From assembly GCA_964607515.1 (NCBI GenBank), contig CAZSKU010000015.1, positions 1 through 61,633 of the forward strand: 61,633 bases of DNA, written 5' to 3'. The notes below the pieces were generated by a model. That model ran no database searches. It had not been told where the DNA came from and saw only the letters and a list, made by a program, of their open reading frames with translations. Shown in pieces: positions 53,328 through 61,044 of the stretch; positions within the stretch are counted from its first letter, which is position 1; every line of letters begins with the position of its first letter. The DNA comes from UBA6080 sp964607515 (GTDB taxonomy: Bacteria > Fermentibacterota > Fermentibacteria > Fermentibacterales > JCC-6). The translations under genes were made by a program, and so were the position numbers.

Positions 53328-55248
53328 CCAGCCCTTCCAGGGGCTCGTTGAGCAGCTCGGTGCCGGGCAGCACGAACCTGCCCCGGCGCATCAGGAAAAC
53401 CTCGTCGCGGTCGGGGTGAATCGCGCTGATGGAATCCAGCCCGCTGTACGGGAGGGTAATGTCCACGTGCCGGTTGGTGTAGGCCCGGTCAGGATCGGTG
53501 CTCCTCAGGGCGCTTCTCTCGTTCTCCACGGCCGCCAGCCTTTTCCCCGTGAAAGGATCGAAACGCACCCTGTCCTCCTCCCGGCTGTAGCAGGTGTCCC
53601 CCACGGCGAAGTGGGGGCCGGTCTTCTCCAGTATCAGCACCGGCAGAAGGCCCATGATCCCGTGCCTGACCCCCATGGCGTAGGCGACGGTGTTGGTTCC
53701 GATGGCGAACTCCCCCATCGGAAGGCTTTCGTGGGGGAAGAAGATGTTCTCCCTGATGTACTCCCGGCCCTTTTCGGGGTCTTCGAAATTGGTGCACGAC
53801 CACTCCACCGCCTCGCCGTCCCGGAACACCATTCTGAGGTTCTCGTACCTCAGACCCGATAGGAAGGCTTCCCCGACGTGGAGAACCCCGTCGGTACCCC
53901 GGAGCATCGGGGAGGTGAACACCTCGCCCAATGGAATGTTCACCGAGGCTAGGCAGTTCTCGAAGGCGGTCTCCCTTCCGGGATCGGAAAGGCGCCTGAG
54001 GGCCACCGTGATGTCGGTGTCGTTCCCGGGCGCTCCCAGGATCCGCAGCCTTTCAGCCCCGTCCATGGCGCTTATCAGGGCTGCCTGGACCGGCTGGTAC
54101 ACCTGGTTGGAAAGGGTGTTCACCCGGATGCACTCCCGGAAGATTTCCCTGAAGGAGGGGCCTATTTCGGGGGAGGGGAAGGACATCAGGGAGAAGCTGG
54201 TCTCCCCTCTGGGAATATGGACCTGCTGAAGGGCGACCATCTGCTGGGTAAGGCTGTTGTAGAGGGCGCTGGTCTCCCGGTCGGCCCGGACCATGGACCC
54301 CTTGGGCACCGGGCTGAAGGGCTTTTCACCGAAAAGGTCCACCCTGGCCACCCCGGAATACCGCTCCAGGACAGGAGCCATTTCCTCCAGAATCTCCCTG
54401 CGCATCTCCACCTGCCGGTCCACCGTGTCCCCGTCCATGTACAGGGCGTACTTGAAGCGGTGGTCGTAACTGGCCTGTCTGCTGGCCGGGGGGCGGTGAA
54501 CCGGGGCGGCGTGGGCATGCAGCCCCGCCCGGGCGAAGGCGGCGGCGATGTGAGGGAAAAGGGCCTCGGCGCCCAGGGGAAGGCCCACCGAAACCACGGT
54601 GCGCCGGGTGAACTGGTCCTTTGCCTCCTCCTGCAATCCCAGGCGGTACCCCTCGGCCAGGGTGTCCGCTATGCTCCGAAGCTCCCGCCCGGGGAGGGAG
54701 AACAGGAACCCGGCGGTGTCCTCGTGCACCGGCGAGACCTTCAGGCCGTGCCTGTAGAGGAAGGAAAGGTTGCCGCCGGAGGCGGTGGACATTATCCGGG
54801 CCGTCCGGGTCTCCTCCGGGTCGAAATTCCGTCTCATCACCCCCTGAAGGGTGGCCCTGTTGGGGCTGCGAAAGTGCTCCACCAGAAGGTCCTCGGCCCG
54901 GGAAAGGCCCCCCCGCTCCAGTTTCGACAGGATTTCCATCATTCTGAGGACTGGGGCCTCCTCCCCCTGGAATACGGCCGGTAGAAGGCCGAACAGGTCG
55001 AAGCGCAGGGATGATAGGAACTGTCCCGCCCTGAGCCCGAAGGCTTCCGCGGAAACGTCCGGATTGGAGAAGTCGCCGCAGTAGGCCTCAGCCTCCAGGG
55101 GGGCGTACCAGTAGGCGTTGATCTCCCTGAGCCTCTCAAGACCGATGTGTCCTTTCATCTCCCTGAACAGGTCTGCGGCGAACCCGGCCCTGGCGACGGT
55201 GTCCTTAAGGTATGCTCCGAAAGCGCCTTCATTCGAGGGATCGTTCAT
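53320..55248 (-). CDS. M29-family aminopeptidase-like protein with long N-terminal extension
   Basis: 642 residues, against ~400 for typical M29 enzymes. The C-terminal ~400 residues carry the family pattern: LGAPGNDTDITVAL, NIPLGEVFTSP (about 440), MGEFAIGTN (about 511) and PHFAVGD (about 546), which include the Glu, Glu and His/Asp metal ligands. The first ~240 residues are helical and unassigned. The ATG at 55248, 11 bases after the ABC-transporter stop, is preferred over an upstream frame that overlaps it. It may trim peptides, perhaps those handled by the linked exporter or radical-SAM proteins. Confidence 0.8.
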   Translation of the reverse strand: MNDPSNEGAFGAYLKDTVARAGFAADLFREMKGHIGLERLREINAYWYAPLEAEAYCGDFSNPDVSAEAFGLRAGQFLSSLRFDLFGLLPAVFQGEEAPVLRMMEILSKLERGGLSRAEDLLVEHFRSPNRATLQGVMRRNFDPEETRTARIMSTASGGNLSFLYRHGLKVSPVHEDTAGFLFSLPGRELRSIADTLAEGYRLGLQEEAKDQFTRRTVVSVGLPLGAEALFPHIAAAFARAGLHAHAAPVHRPPASRQASYDHRFKYALYMDGDTVDRQVEMRREILEEMAPVLERYSGVARVDLFGEKPFSPVPKGSMVRADRETSALYNSLTQQMVALQQVHIPRGETSFSLMSFPSPEIGPSFREIFRECIRVNTLSNQVYQPVQAALISAMDGAERLRILGAPGNDTDITVALRRLSDPGRETAFENCLASVNIPLGEVFTSPMLRGTDGVLHVGEAFLSGLRYENLRMVFRDGEAVEWSCTNFEDPEKGREYIRENIFFPHESLPMGEFAIGTNTVAYAMGVRHGIMGLLPVLILEKTGPHFAVGDTCYSREEDRVRFDPFTGKRLAAVENERSALRSTDPDRAYTNRHVDITLPYSGLDSISAIHPDRDEVFLMRRGRFVLPGTELLNEPLEGLDG

Positions 55249-55259
55249 GATTCCGCCTC

Positions 55260-56996
55260 TCATCGCTCGAGTATCTCCATGCCCCTGATCACCCCGGCGT
55301 ACTCGCTGCAACTGCCCAGGAGTTCCCCGTGGGTTCCCGTGGCGGCGTGCCTTCCCCGGTGCAGGAAGATAACCATGTCGCTCTGTCTTACAGTAGCCTC
55401 CCGATGGGTGACCACGAAGGCGATGGAGCCGCCGCCCTTCTCCCGGAACCTCCTCCAGAACTCCGCCTCCTTTCCGGCGTCCAGGGCCGCGGTGCAGTCG
55501 TCCAGAAGCAGCAGTGACGGATCCCCGGCGAGCGCCCTGGCGATGGCCACCCTCTGGCGCTGGCCGCCGCTGGCGCCGGTTCCCCTCTGACCCAGAATCT
55601 TGTCTCCCCGGAACTCGTCCGGCGACACCCCGGCGTCCGCCAAGGCCTTTTCAACGTGGGTGTCCCGAAGCCGGTCACGACCGAACCGGACGTTGTCCGT
55701 TACACTCTCTCCCAGAAGCAGCGATTCCTGGGGCACCAGACCGATGGTTTCCCGAAGGTCGGCGTTCTCCCGGGGAATCCCGTTCACGAGAACGGTTCCC
55801 CGGTCCACGGGCAGCAGCCCCGCAAGGATCTTCAGCAGGGTGCTCTTGCCTGCGCCCACCTCTCCCACCACCGCCACCACCGACGGCGCGTTCACGGAGA
55901 AGGTCACCCCGGTCACGCCTCCGCTTTCACCGTATCGGAACCCCGCATCCTTCATCTCGATGGTGTTCACGCAGCGGATTATGACCGCATCGGGGTTCTC
56001 GGGCTTCTCCGGAAAGTCCTGTATCTCCCGCTCCCTCTCCACCGAGACGAAGGCCTGCCTGCTGGCCACGAAAAGGTTGGGAATGTCCATCATGGGGGCC
56101 AGGAGCATGTCCAGGTAGACGTAGAAGGCGTAGAAGTCCCCGAGCCCTATGCTGCCCCGGATCACCATGAGGCCCCCGGCGAGCATCACCGTGACCTTCC
56201 CCACCTGTCCTATCATGCTGTAGACCCCGTGGATCACCATCTCCAGCCGGGTCAGGGAAAGATCTATTCCGAACCTCTGGTTCAGCAGCCTGTGAAGCCT
56301 GGCGGCCAGGGGCTTCTCCGCCCGGTAGGCCTTCACGATGGCTATGCCGTCGAAGGTGCTGTCCAGCAGGTCGTTGGTATGACTGGTGGCTTTTCTGCTC
56401 TCCTCAACCCGGCGGCCGATCCTGTGTTCCACCGTGTAGAAGATGAAAAGCATTACGGGAAGCGGCGCCAGGGCGAGGAGCGAAAGCTTCCAGCTCATGA
56501 AGATCATCACTCCCAGGCAGAAAAGGAGCCGCGAAGCCGATTCCAGAGCCCGGAAGAAGGCGCTGCATGCGAACCAGGCTATCCGGGGGTAGTCCGTGAT
56601 GTCCTCGGTGAGCCGGGTGGTCAGGTCGCCGGGCCTGAAGGCGTTGAAGAACCGCCAGTCCTTCCTCATGATGGACCTGAACACATCGTCCCGGACCCCC
56701 AGGCCGATGACGCTGTTGATGATGCCCCTGGCCCCGGGGTAGAAGCCCGCCAGAAGCCTGGCCACCGCCAGCCCTGCGAGCACCAGGATGATCTTCGAAA
56801 AGCCGTCGCTTTCCGGGGTGCCCAGGACCGTGTCCACGTTGTCCAGCAGGTACCGGAACACCAGGGGGAAACCCAGGGCCACGGCGCTGGACAGCAGGGT
56901 GAAGATGAACAGGAGCACCAGGTACCTTCTCACCGGCATCCAGTACCGGAATATCCACCCGACGTTCTCCCGCCAGATCCTCAGGCGCTCACGCAT
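55260..56996 (-). CDS. ABC exporter half-transporter (permease-ATPase) 2
   Basis: 578 residues. Six TM segments lie in the first ~310 residues. The ATPase has Walker A GEVGAGKSTLL, signature GASGGQRQRVAIARAL (variant of LSGGQ) and Walker B LLLLDDCTAALD; the residue after Walker B is Asp, not the catalytic Glu, so this is the degenerate-site half of a heterodimer. Start overlaps the end of its partner by 8 bases. It probably exports drugs, lipids or peptides. Confidence 0.9.
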   Translation of the reverse strand: MRERLRIWRENVGWIFRYWMPVRRYLVLLFIFTLLSSAVALGFPLVFRYLLDNVDTVLGTPESDGFSKIILVLAGLAVARLLAGFYPGARGIINSVIGLGVRDDVFRSIMRKDWRFFNAFRPGDLTTRLTEDITDYPRIAWFACSAFFRALESASRLLFCLGVMIFMSWKLSLLALAPLPVMLFIFYTVEHRIGRRVEESRKATSHTNDLLDSTFDGIAIVKAYRAEKPLAARLHRLLNQRFGIDLSLTRLEMVIHGVYSMIGQVGKVTVMLAGGLMVIRGSIGLGDFYAFYVYLDMLLAPMMDIPNLFVASRQAFVSVEREREIQDFPEKPENPDAVIIRCVNTIEMKDAGFRYGESGGVTGVTFSVNAPSVVAVVGEVGAGKSTLLKILAGLLPVDRGTVLVNGIPRENADLRETIGLVPQESLLLGESVTDNVRFGRDRLRDTHVEKALADAGVSPDEFRGDKILGQRGTGASGGQRQRVAIARALAGDPSLLLLDDCTAALDAGKEAEFWRRFREKGGGSIAFVVTHREATVRQSDMVIFLHRGRHAATGTHGELLGSCSEYAGVIRGMEILER

Positions 56997-58782
56997 AAAG
57001 GTCGCCCCCGAACTGCAGGGTAAACAGGGACGCGTAGATGCCGCTTTGCCGCATCAGCTCGGGATGGGTTCCCTGTTCCACCAGTCTGCCCCCCCGGATT
57101 ACCAGTATCCTGTCGGCATGCACTATGGTGGAGAGCCTGTGGGCCACCACCAGGGCGGTCCTTCCGGCCAGGGCCAGGTCTGTGGCCCTCTGGAGCTTCT
57201 GTTCCGTGCCGGGGTCCACCGATGACGTGGCTTCGTCAAGCACCAGGATGTCAGGCTTCCGAAGGACCGCCCGGGCTATGTTCACCAGCTGCCGCTGACC
57301 CATGGAGAGGTTGACGCCCCCCTCGCTGATCTCCCCGTCCAGCCCGCCGGGAATCCGGTCCAGAAGTTCCCTTGCCTCGATCCGGTCAAGGGCTTCCTCC
57401 TGCTCCCTTCTGCCCACGGACGGGTCGAAAACCGTCAGGTTGCCGGAAAGGGTTCCCGAGAAGAGGTTCACCTCCTGAAGAACCAGCCCTATCCTGCTTC
57501 GCCAGGCGTCCAGGGTGAACTCCCGGATGTCGGTTCCGTCTATTGTTATTTTTCCCCGGACGGGATGGTAGAACCGCAGCAGCAGCGCCACCAGGGTGCT
57601 CTTCCCCCCCCCGGAGTCACCTACCAGGGCCACCGTCTCACCCCGACGGATGGTCATGGAAATTCCCCTTATGGCCCAGTCCTCCCCGGAGTAGCTGAAC
57701 CACACGTCCTCGAACCGGATCTCCCGCCAGTCTCCGGGCAGGGCTTCCGGCCCCAGATGACCGTCGGGGGTGAGGGTTTCGGTGTTCATCAGCTCCAGCA
57801 GCCTGTCCCCGGAGGCCATGGCCCGCTGCATCTGGTTCAGGGTCTCCCCGAACATCACCAGGGGGCCGAACAGCCTGCGGGTGTACTCCACGAAGAGCAC
57901 CACCGTGCCCACGGTGACGGTCCCGGCCACAACCCCGGGCCTGCCCGCTGTGAGGATTACCGCCACCGCGGCTATCTCCAGGGCCCCAAGGAAGCTCCAG
58001 AATCCGTAGTCCCAGAGGGTCGCCCGGATCTCGCGTTTCACGTAATGCTTGCCCAGCCTGTGTATTCTGGTGCGGGCGTAACCGGTGGTGCCGAAGACCT
58101 GCATCACCGGAACCGCCCGGACGAACTCGGCCACGGATCCGGAGATGGAGGCGTAGGACCTGCGGAGGTCGCCCCAGAGAACCCTCATCTTCTTCAGCAC
58201 CGGGATCGAGAGAAGCCCCACTGGCAGCACCACCAGCAACACCCGCAGGGTAATGCCCGGGTCGGTGTGCAGCATCACCGCCACTGTGCCGAACACCATG
58301 GCCGCGTTGCGAAGCAGGGCCATGCTGGTCTCGCTGAACAGCATCCTGACCCGTTCCGAGTCGCTCTCCACCCTGGCCATGAGCCTTCCGGAAGGGTTTT
58401 TGTTGAAGTAGGCCATGGAGAGGGTCAGGACGTGGTCGAACAGCCTGCGCTTCAGGTCCCTGACCACCGACAGGCCGATCTTCGCTGCGATCATCACCTG
58501 AAGGTACGCCAGCGCCATGGTTGCGCCGAACACTCCGGCGAACAGCAGGGAGTAGCGGATGATCGCGCCGGAATCCCGCTCCGGCACCGCCCGGTCTATC
58601 ACCTCCCTGAGGATCAGAGGGCCCGTCAGTTCGCCGGCGATGGCCAGGATAAGAAGAAGCGCCGCCAGGGCGAACTGAGGCCAGTGGGGAAGCATCAGGG
58701 GGGCGAACTTCCGCAGCAGTTCCATGGAGCCGCTGCGGGCCCGGGATTCCTCTTCCTCGATATCGTCAAAGTATGGGGGCAT
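56989..58782 (-). CDS. ABC exporter half-transporter (permease-ATPase) 1
   Basis: 597 residues. Six TM segments are followed by an ATPase with Walker A GDSGGGKSTLV, signature NLSMGQRQLVNIARAV and Walker B ILVLDEATSSVD, with catalytic Glu present. Paired with the downstream half-transporter it forms a LmrCD/BmrCD-like heterodimer, where one ATP site is inactive. CGGAG nine bases before the ATG is the binding site. A promoter and a 9-codon ORF lie upstream. Confidence 0.92.
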   Translation of the reverse strand: MPPYFDDIEEEESRARSGSMELLRKFAPLMLPHWPQFALAALLLILAIAGELTGPLILREVIDRAVPERDSGAIIRYSLLFAGVFGATMALAYLQVMIAAKIGLSVVRDLKRRLFDHVLTLSMAYFNKNPSGRLMARVESDSERVRMLFSETSMALLRNAAMVFGTVAVMLHTDPGITLRVLLVVLPVGLLSIPVLKKMRVLWGDLRRSYASISGSVAEFVRAVPVMQVFGTTGYARTRIHRLGKHYVKREIRATLWDYGFWSFLGALEIAAVAVILTAGRPGVVAGTVTVGTVVLFVEYTRRLFGPLVMFGETLNQMQRAMASGDRLLELMNTETLTPDGHLGPEALPGDWREIRFEDVWFSYSGEDWAIRGISMTIRRGETVALVGDSGGGKSTLVALLLRFYHPVRGKITIDGTDIREFTLDAWRSRIGLVLQEVNLFSGTLSGNLTVFDPSVGRREQEEALDRIEARELLDRIPGGLDGEISEGGVNLSMGQRQLVNIARAVLRKPDILVLDEATSSVDPGTEQKLQRATDLALAGRTALVVAHRLSTIVHADRILVIRGGRLVEQGTHPELMRQSGIYASLFTLQFGGDLYA

Positions 58783-58859
58783 TGGGACGAACTCCGTTCA
58801 AACAAGGCATTGGGGATTCAGGTACGAAAGGCGGAGGATGGAAGCAGGGCGGCAGGGCC

Positions 58860-58889
58860 CTAGGAGAGAATCGCGCCTCCGAAAATCAT
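58860..58889 (-). CDS. Putative 9-residue leader peptide of the ABC exporter operon
   Basis: ATG followed by eight codons and TAG encodes MIFGGAILS. It has a near-perfect GAGGAGGT binding site, stronger than that of the transporter gene itself, and begins about 25 bases after a predicted transcription start. It lies 77 bases upstream of the ABC gene. A short, well-translated leader before a multidrug-type exporter recalls attenuation control as with bmrB ahead of bmrCD. The downstream spacer can pair CTCCG (58836-58832) with the transporter's CGGAG, but only over 5 bp. Confidence 0.5.
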   Translation of the reverse strand: MIFGGAILS

Positions 58890-58920
58890 GTCTGTACCTC
58901 CTCGTTGAACGAACCCGGGG

Positions 58921-58948
58921 ATAATAAGCGCCGCTCCAGAATCGTCAA
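58921..58948 (-). promoter_or_regulatory. Promoter of the ABC exporter operon
   Basis: On the minus strand TTGACG (58948-58943) and TATTAT (58926-58921) are 16 bases apart, each five of six matches. Transcription would start near 58914 and include the 9-codon ORF, leaving a leader of about 130 bases before the transporter. Confidence 0.6.
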
Positions 58949-58977
58949 GATGGGGCATTGCGGCGGCAGGGTTTTTG

Positions 58978-58983
58978 TATAAT
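58978..58983 (+). promoter_or_regulatory. -10 element of the P-loop NTPase gene
   Basis: A perfect TATAAT lies 44 bases before the gene starting at 59028. No -35 box at normal spacing is convincing (TTGCGG is only 14 bases away), so this is tentative. Confidence 0.4.
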
Positions 58984-59027
58984 CGCCCCGTCCGGCGGAA
59001 GCCCCGCCGGCGAATCCGGGAGGAACC

Positions 59028-60056
59028 ATGCACAGGATCCGGCAGAAGTGCATCATTCCCAGCGCGGCCTACACCATTCCGCACCCGCGGATACGTTTCT
59101 ACTGCGCCCTGGACAAGCCCCCCGAGGTGGGGGACCTGGTTTTCGGAGAAGTGAACAACCTCGGACAGCACAGGCTCCTCGAAAGTGTCTCCAGCCGGCT
59201 GCACGCCCTGAACGACCGCACCCATGCCATCTTCGTGTTCGGACACCGGTACGCTCCGGACTACTACGAGGCATTCGTGCCGCAGCAGTGGCAGGAGGAG
59301 GTGGACCTGATCGCCCAGAGCGGTATCGTGGGGGTGGCCGCGAACCGCAATGACAGGGTGGCGGACCCCACCAGGATCAGGCTTCTGGGTTACGTCTGCG
59401 ACCAGAACGGGGAGGTTCTGAACACCCGCCGGGGAAACCTGCTGACCCCCCGGCGCACATACAGGGAAGGGGTCAGGCGGGCCAGGCTCATCCTCTGCAT
59501 CGGCACCAGCATGAACAGCGGCAAGAGCCACGCCGCGGCGGCCTGCTGCTACGCCCTCACCTCGGTGGGCAAGAGGGTCAGGGCCGCCAAGGCCACGGGA
59601 ACCGCCTGCCACAAGGACATACTTCTGATGCAGGACAACGGGGCGGACCATGTGGCCGACTTCACCTACCTAGGCCATCCCACCACCTACATGCTGTCCC
59701 AGAGTGAACTGATGGAGATCTTCACAACCATCGACCTGAAGTACGGAAACAACCCCGCCAACTACCTGGTGGTGGAATTCGCCGACGGCATACTCCAGAG
59801 GGAAACGGCGATGCTCCTTCACGATCCCCTGGTCCTGGAGAGGATTCACAAGGTGGTTTTCTGCGCCCAGGACGCCTTCGGAGCCATCGGAGGAGTGAGG
59901 GTGCTGAAGGAGCGGTTCGGCCTGGTTCCCGCCGCCATCAGCGGAGTGTGCTCCAGCTCCCCCCTGGCCCTGCGGGAACTGTCGGAGTTCACCGACATTC
60001 CCGTTCTCTACAGCGCCCAGAGGGACTACAAGGCAATCTACGAGTTGATAAGCTGA
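59028..60056 (+). CDS. P-loop NTPase of the DUF1611 / dethiobiotin-synthetase-like type
   Basis: 342 residues. The C-terminal half begins with a Walker A-like LCIGTSMNSGKSHAA, followed by AAKATGTACHKD and a Walker B-like NYLVVEFADGILQRET, the layout of SIMIBI NTPases such as DUF1611, MobB and dethiobiotin synthetase. The N-terminal ~140 residues form a separate domain (VGDLVFGEVNNLGQHRLLE, HAIFVFGHRYAPDYYEAF). GGGAGGAACC precedes the ATG. The function is unknown. It borders a lower-GC polysaccharide-type region. Confidence 0.75.
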   Translation: MHRIRQKCIIPSAAYTIPHPRIRFYCALDKPPEVGDLVFGEVNNLGQHRLLESVSSRLHALNDRTHAIFVFGHRYAPDYYEAFVPQQWQEEVDLIAQSGIVGVAANRNDRVADPTRIRLLGYVCDQNGEVLNTRRGNLLTPRRTYREGVRRARLILCIGTSMNSGKSHAAAACCYALTSVGKRVRAAKATGTACHKDILLMQDNGADHVADFTYLGHPTTYMLSQSELMEIFTTIDLKYGNNPANYLVVEFADGILQRETAMLLHDPLVLERIHKVVFCAQDAFGAIGGVRVLKERFGLVPAAISGVCSSSPLALRELSEFTDIPVLYSAQRDYKAIYELIS

Positions 60057-60153
60057 AGTGCTCCGATCGACGCCTGTCCTGATTAGTGCATCACTGCGCC
60101 ACCAGGGCTGACGACCCCTTTGCCGCATTAAGTGGTGTTTTCGGTCACACTCA

Positions 60154-60182
60154 TTGACACGTAAGAAAGAATGACGAATAAT
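60154..60182 (+). promoter_or_regulatory. Strong promoter before the methyltransferase gene
   Basis: Perfect TTGACA (60154-60159), 17-base spacer, AATAAT (60177-60182). A second TTGACA lies at 60221-60226, with only a weak TACGGT 16 bases on. The 200-base spacer holds no gene and marks the point where base composition becomes AT-richer. Confidence 0.65.
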
Positions 60183-60256
60183 CTCACATTGATTGGGATG
60201 AGTTCAAATGCATAACAGTATTGACACAGAAGATAGTCTAGCTACGGTAGGAATGT

Positions 60257-61012
60257 ATGTTCAACTGGAATACCGACAAAGAATGGGAACGTTTGGGACG
60301 GTCCGACCCCTATTTCGGCGTTGTTACCCGTGAAAGTTACCACCTTGAGAACCTTGATGAAAGGAACCGAGAGGAGTTCTTCCGAACCGGCGAGGTTTAC
60401 GTGGAACAGGTCATGGATAACATCAGAAGGCACATCGAAGAGGGGTTCCGTCCGAAGAGAACCTTGGATTTCGGTTGTGGTGTCGGCCGTCTAGTTATAC
60501 CTTTTGCGAGGTTCTCGGACGAAGTAACCGGTGTGGACGTCTCCGAGGCGATGGTCAGAGAGGCCCGGGCGAACTGCATGGCTGCCGGACTGAAGAACAC
60601 GGTGCTTTTCAGGTCTGACGATGGCCTCGGTGTTCTTGACGGTAAATACGACCTGGTAAACTCGTTTGTGGTGTTTCAACATATTCCCGTTGCCAGGGGA
60701 TGCGGAATCTTCGGACGGCTGCTTTCCTTCCTTGAACCCGGTGGAGTAGGAGTCTGTCACTTCACGTACTCGAAAAACACTCGCATTAAATATATAGTGT
60801 ATTATCTCACAAGATACGTCCCGTATCTACGTAATATGATCAATTTTGTGAAGAATCGCGGCTTCACCACTCCCCAAATGCAGATGAACATCTACAACAT
60901 GAATACCATACTGGACATGATACGAAGTGTTGGCGCAACGTCCTGTTACTTGGATTTCACAAACCATGACGGACATCTGGGGGTGAATATGTATTTTAGG
61001 AAGCCTGAATAG
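60257..61012 (+). CDS. Class I SAM-dependent methyltransferase
   Basis: 251 residues. Motif I is TLDFGCGVGRLVIPFA, followed by VTGVDVSEAMVREAR and DLVNSFVVFQHIP. The C-terminal third (YVVYYLTRYVPYLRNM-like, aromatic-rich) may bind a membrane-linked acceptor. AGGA lies about eight bases before the ATG. Codon use becomes AT-richer toward the 3' end. It probably methylates a sugar or glycan in a surface-polysaccharide pathway; the substrate is unknown. Confidence 0.82.
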   Translation: MFNWNTDKEWERLGRSDPYFGVVTRESYHLENLDERNREEFFRTGEVYVEQVMDNIRRHIEEGFRPKRTLDFGCGVGRLVIPFARFSDEVTGVDVSEAMVREARANCMAAGLKNTVLFRSDDGLGVLDGKYDLVNSFVVFQHIPVARGCGIFGRLLSFLEPGGVGVCHFTYSKNTRIKYIVYYLTRYVPYLRNMINFVKNRGFTTPQMQMNIYNMNTILDMIRSVGATSCYLDFTNHDGHLGVNMYFRKPE

Positions 61013-61044
61013 TATTATTATGCTCATACTAAAAGGATATGATC

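Noticed and set aside
58031..58042. GTTTCACGTAA, resembling a third parS site
   Set aside because: Only one arm is present; the second half (GTGAAAC) is lost, so it is a half site inside the ABC gene.
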